Assembly: GCA_900553365.1 (NCBI GenBank)
Contig: USDL01000036.1
Span: 1 to 6,329 of the forward strand
DNA length: 6,329 bases
Source of the DNA: an uncultured Clostridium sp.
GTDB taxonomy: Bacteria; Bacillota; Clostridia; TANB77; CAG-508
Direction of reading: 5' to 3'
How positions within the stretch are numbered: the stretch's first letter is position 1; every line of letters begins with the position of its first letter. This document shows positions 6,259 through 6,329 of the stretch, piece by piece. The notes under the pieces were generated by a model, which worked only from the letters and a program-made list of their open reading frames with translations, did not search any database and had not been told where the DNA came from. A program made the position numbers and the translations under genes.

Positions 6259-6329
6259 GCATGTAAAAAATTAGTTTTAAGTGTATTTATATATTTTTTC
6301 TCAAATGGAAAGTCAAGGCACGAGGGTCT
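6259..6329. other. Unassigned window end
   Basis: I see no supported gene, promoter, tRNA or repeat here. An ATG at 6305 has no ribosome-binding site and only eight full codons to the edge. On the minus strand, short open ends run to the edge (for example a frame ending with a stop at 6287-6289) and could be the tail of a convergent gene, but they are too short to judge. The last 30 bases are richer in G and C than the DNA before them. Confidence 0.4.

Noticed and set aside
6316..6324. GGCACGAGG resembling a cloning adaptor sequence
   Set aside because: Nine bases can match by chance, and nothing else suggests vector contamination.
6070..6329. Long stop-free minus-strand frame running in from the window edge
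   Set aside because: It crosses the TA repeat, the terminator hairpin and the end of the glucosidase gene, shows no recognisable protein features, and is expected by chance opposite T/A-rich sequence.
6305..6329. ATG at 6305 as the start of a new gene
   Set aside because: There is no ribosome-binding site upstream, only a T-rich tract, and eight full codons are too few to judge.
1..6329. CRISPR array, tRNA or rRNA gene, insertion sequence, prophage or toxin-antitoxin pair
   Set aside because: I found no repeat-spacer pattern, cloverleaf, transposase, integrase or recognisable toxin or antitoxin by reading both strands.

Overview
The window reads as a stretch of chromosome from a low-G+C Gram-positive bacterium, most likely a member of the Clostridia or a related gut Firmicute. 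The grounds are strong A/T bias, heavy use of ATA (Ile) and AGA (Arg), AGGAG-type ribosome-binding sites before nearly every gene, and protein families typical of that group. The standard bacterial code fits: tryptophan is TGG and every main gene ends in TAA or TAG. No phylogenetic search was possible, so the assignment is an inference.

Layout, all on the + strand. Positions 1-88 hold the last 28 codons of lysyl-tRNA synthetase (lysS). After 42 bp comes an integral-membrane site-2-type zinc protease (131-835), closed by a clear intrinsic terminator (841-894). A sigma-A-like promoter (910-938) then starts a second unit. Its genes are an unrecognised 503-residue helical/coiled-coil protein with a TTG start (968-2479), a beta-CASP metallo-beta-lactamase-fold ribonuclease of the CPSF73/Ysh1-like type (2495-4138), and a cytoplasmic GH15 glucoamylase-type glucosidase (4209-6107). 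The first two are 15 bp apart. The last two are separated by 70 bp that contain a perfect hairpin.

The tail (6108-6329) is the least ordinary part. A perfect AAAGGAGG ribosome-binding site precedes an ATG that opens only a 22-codon frame. That frame runs through a (TA)8.5 microsatellite. One more TA unit would extend it to a 40-residue, mostly hydrophobic peptide ending inside a downstream terminator hairpin (6231-6258). The last ~70 bases hold nothing I can assign.

Functionally the window looks mostly like housekeeping: translation (lysS), membrane proteolysis, RNA processing or decay, and alpha-glucan breakdown. There is no evidence of a defence system, prophage, CRISPR array or insertion sequence. 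The best candidates for something undescribed are the orphan coiled-coil protein next to the beta-CASP nuclease, and the microsatellite-bearing small frame at the end.
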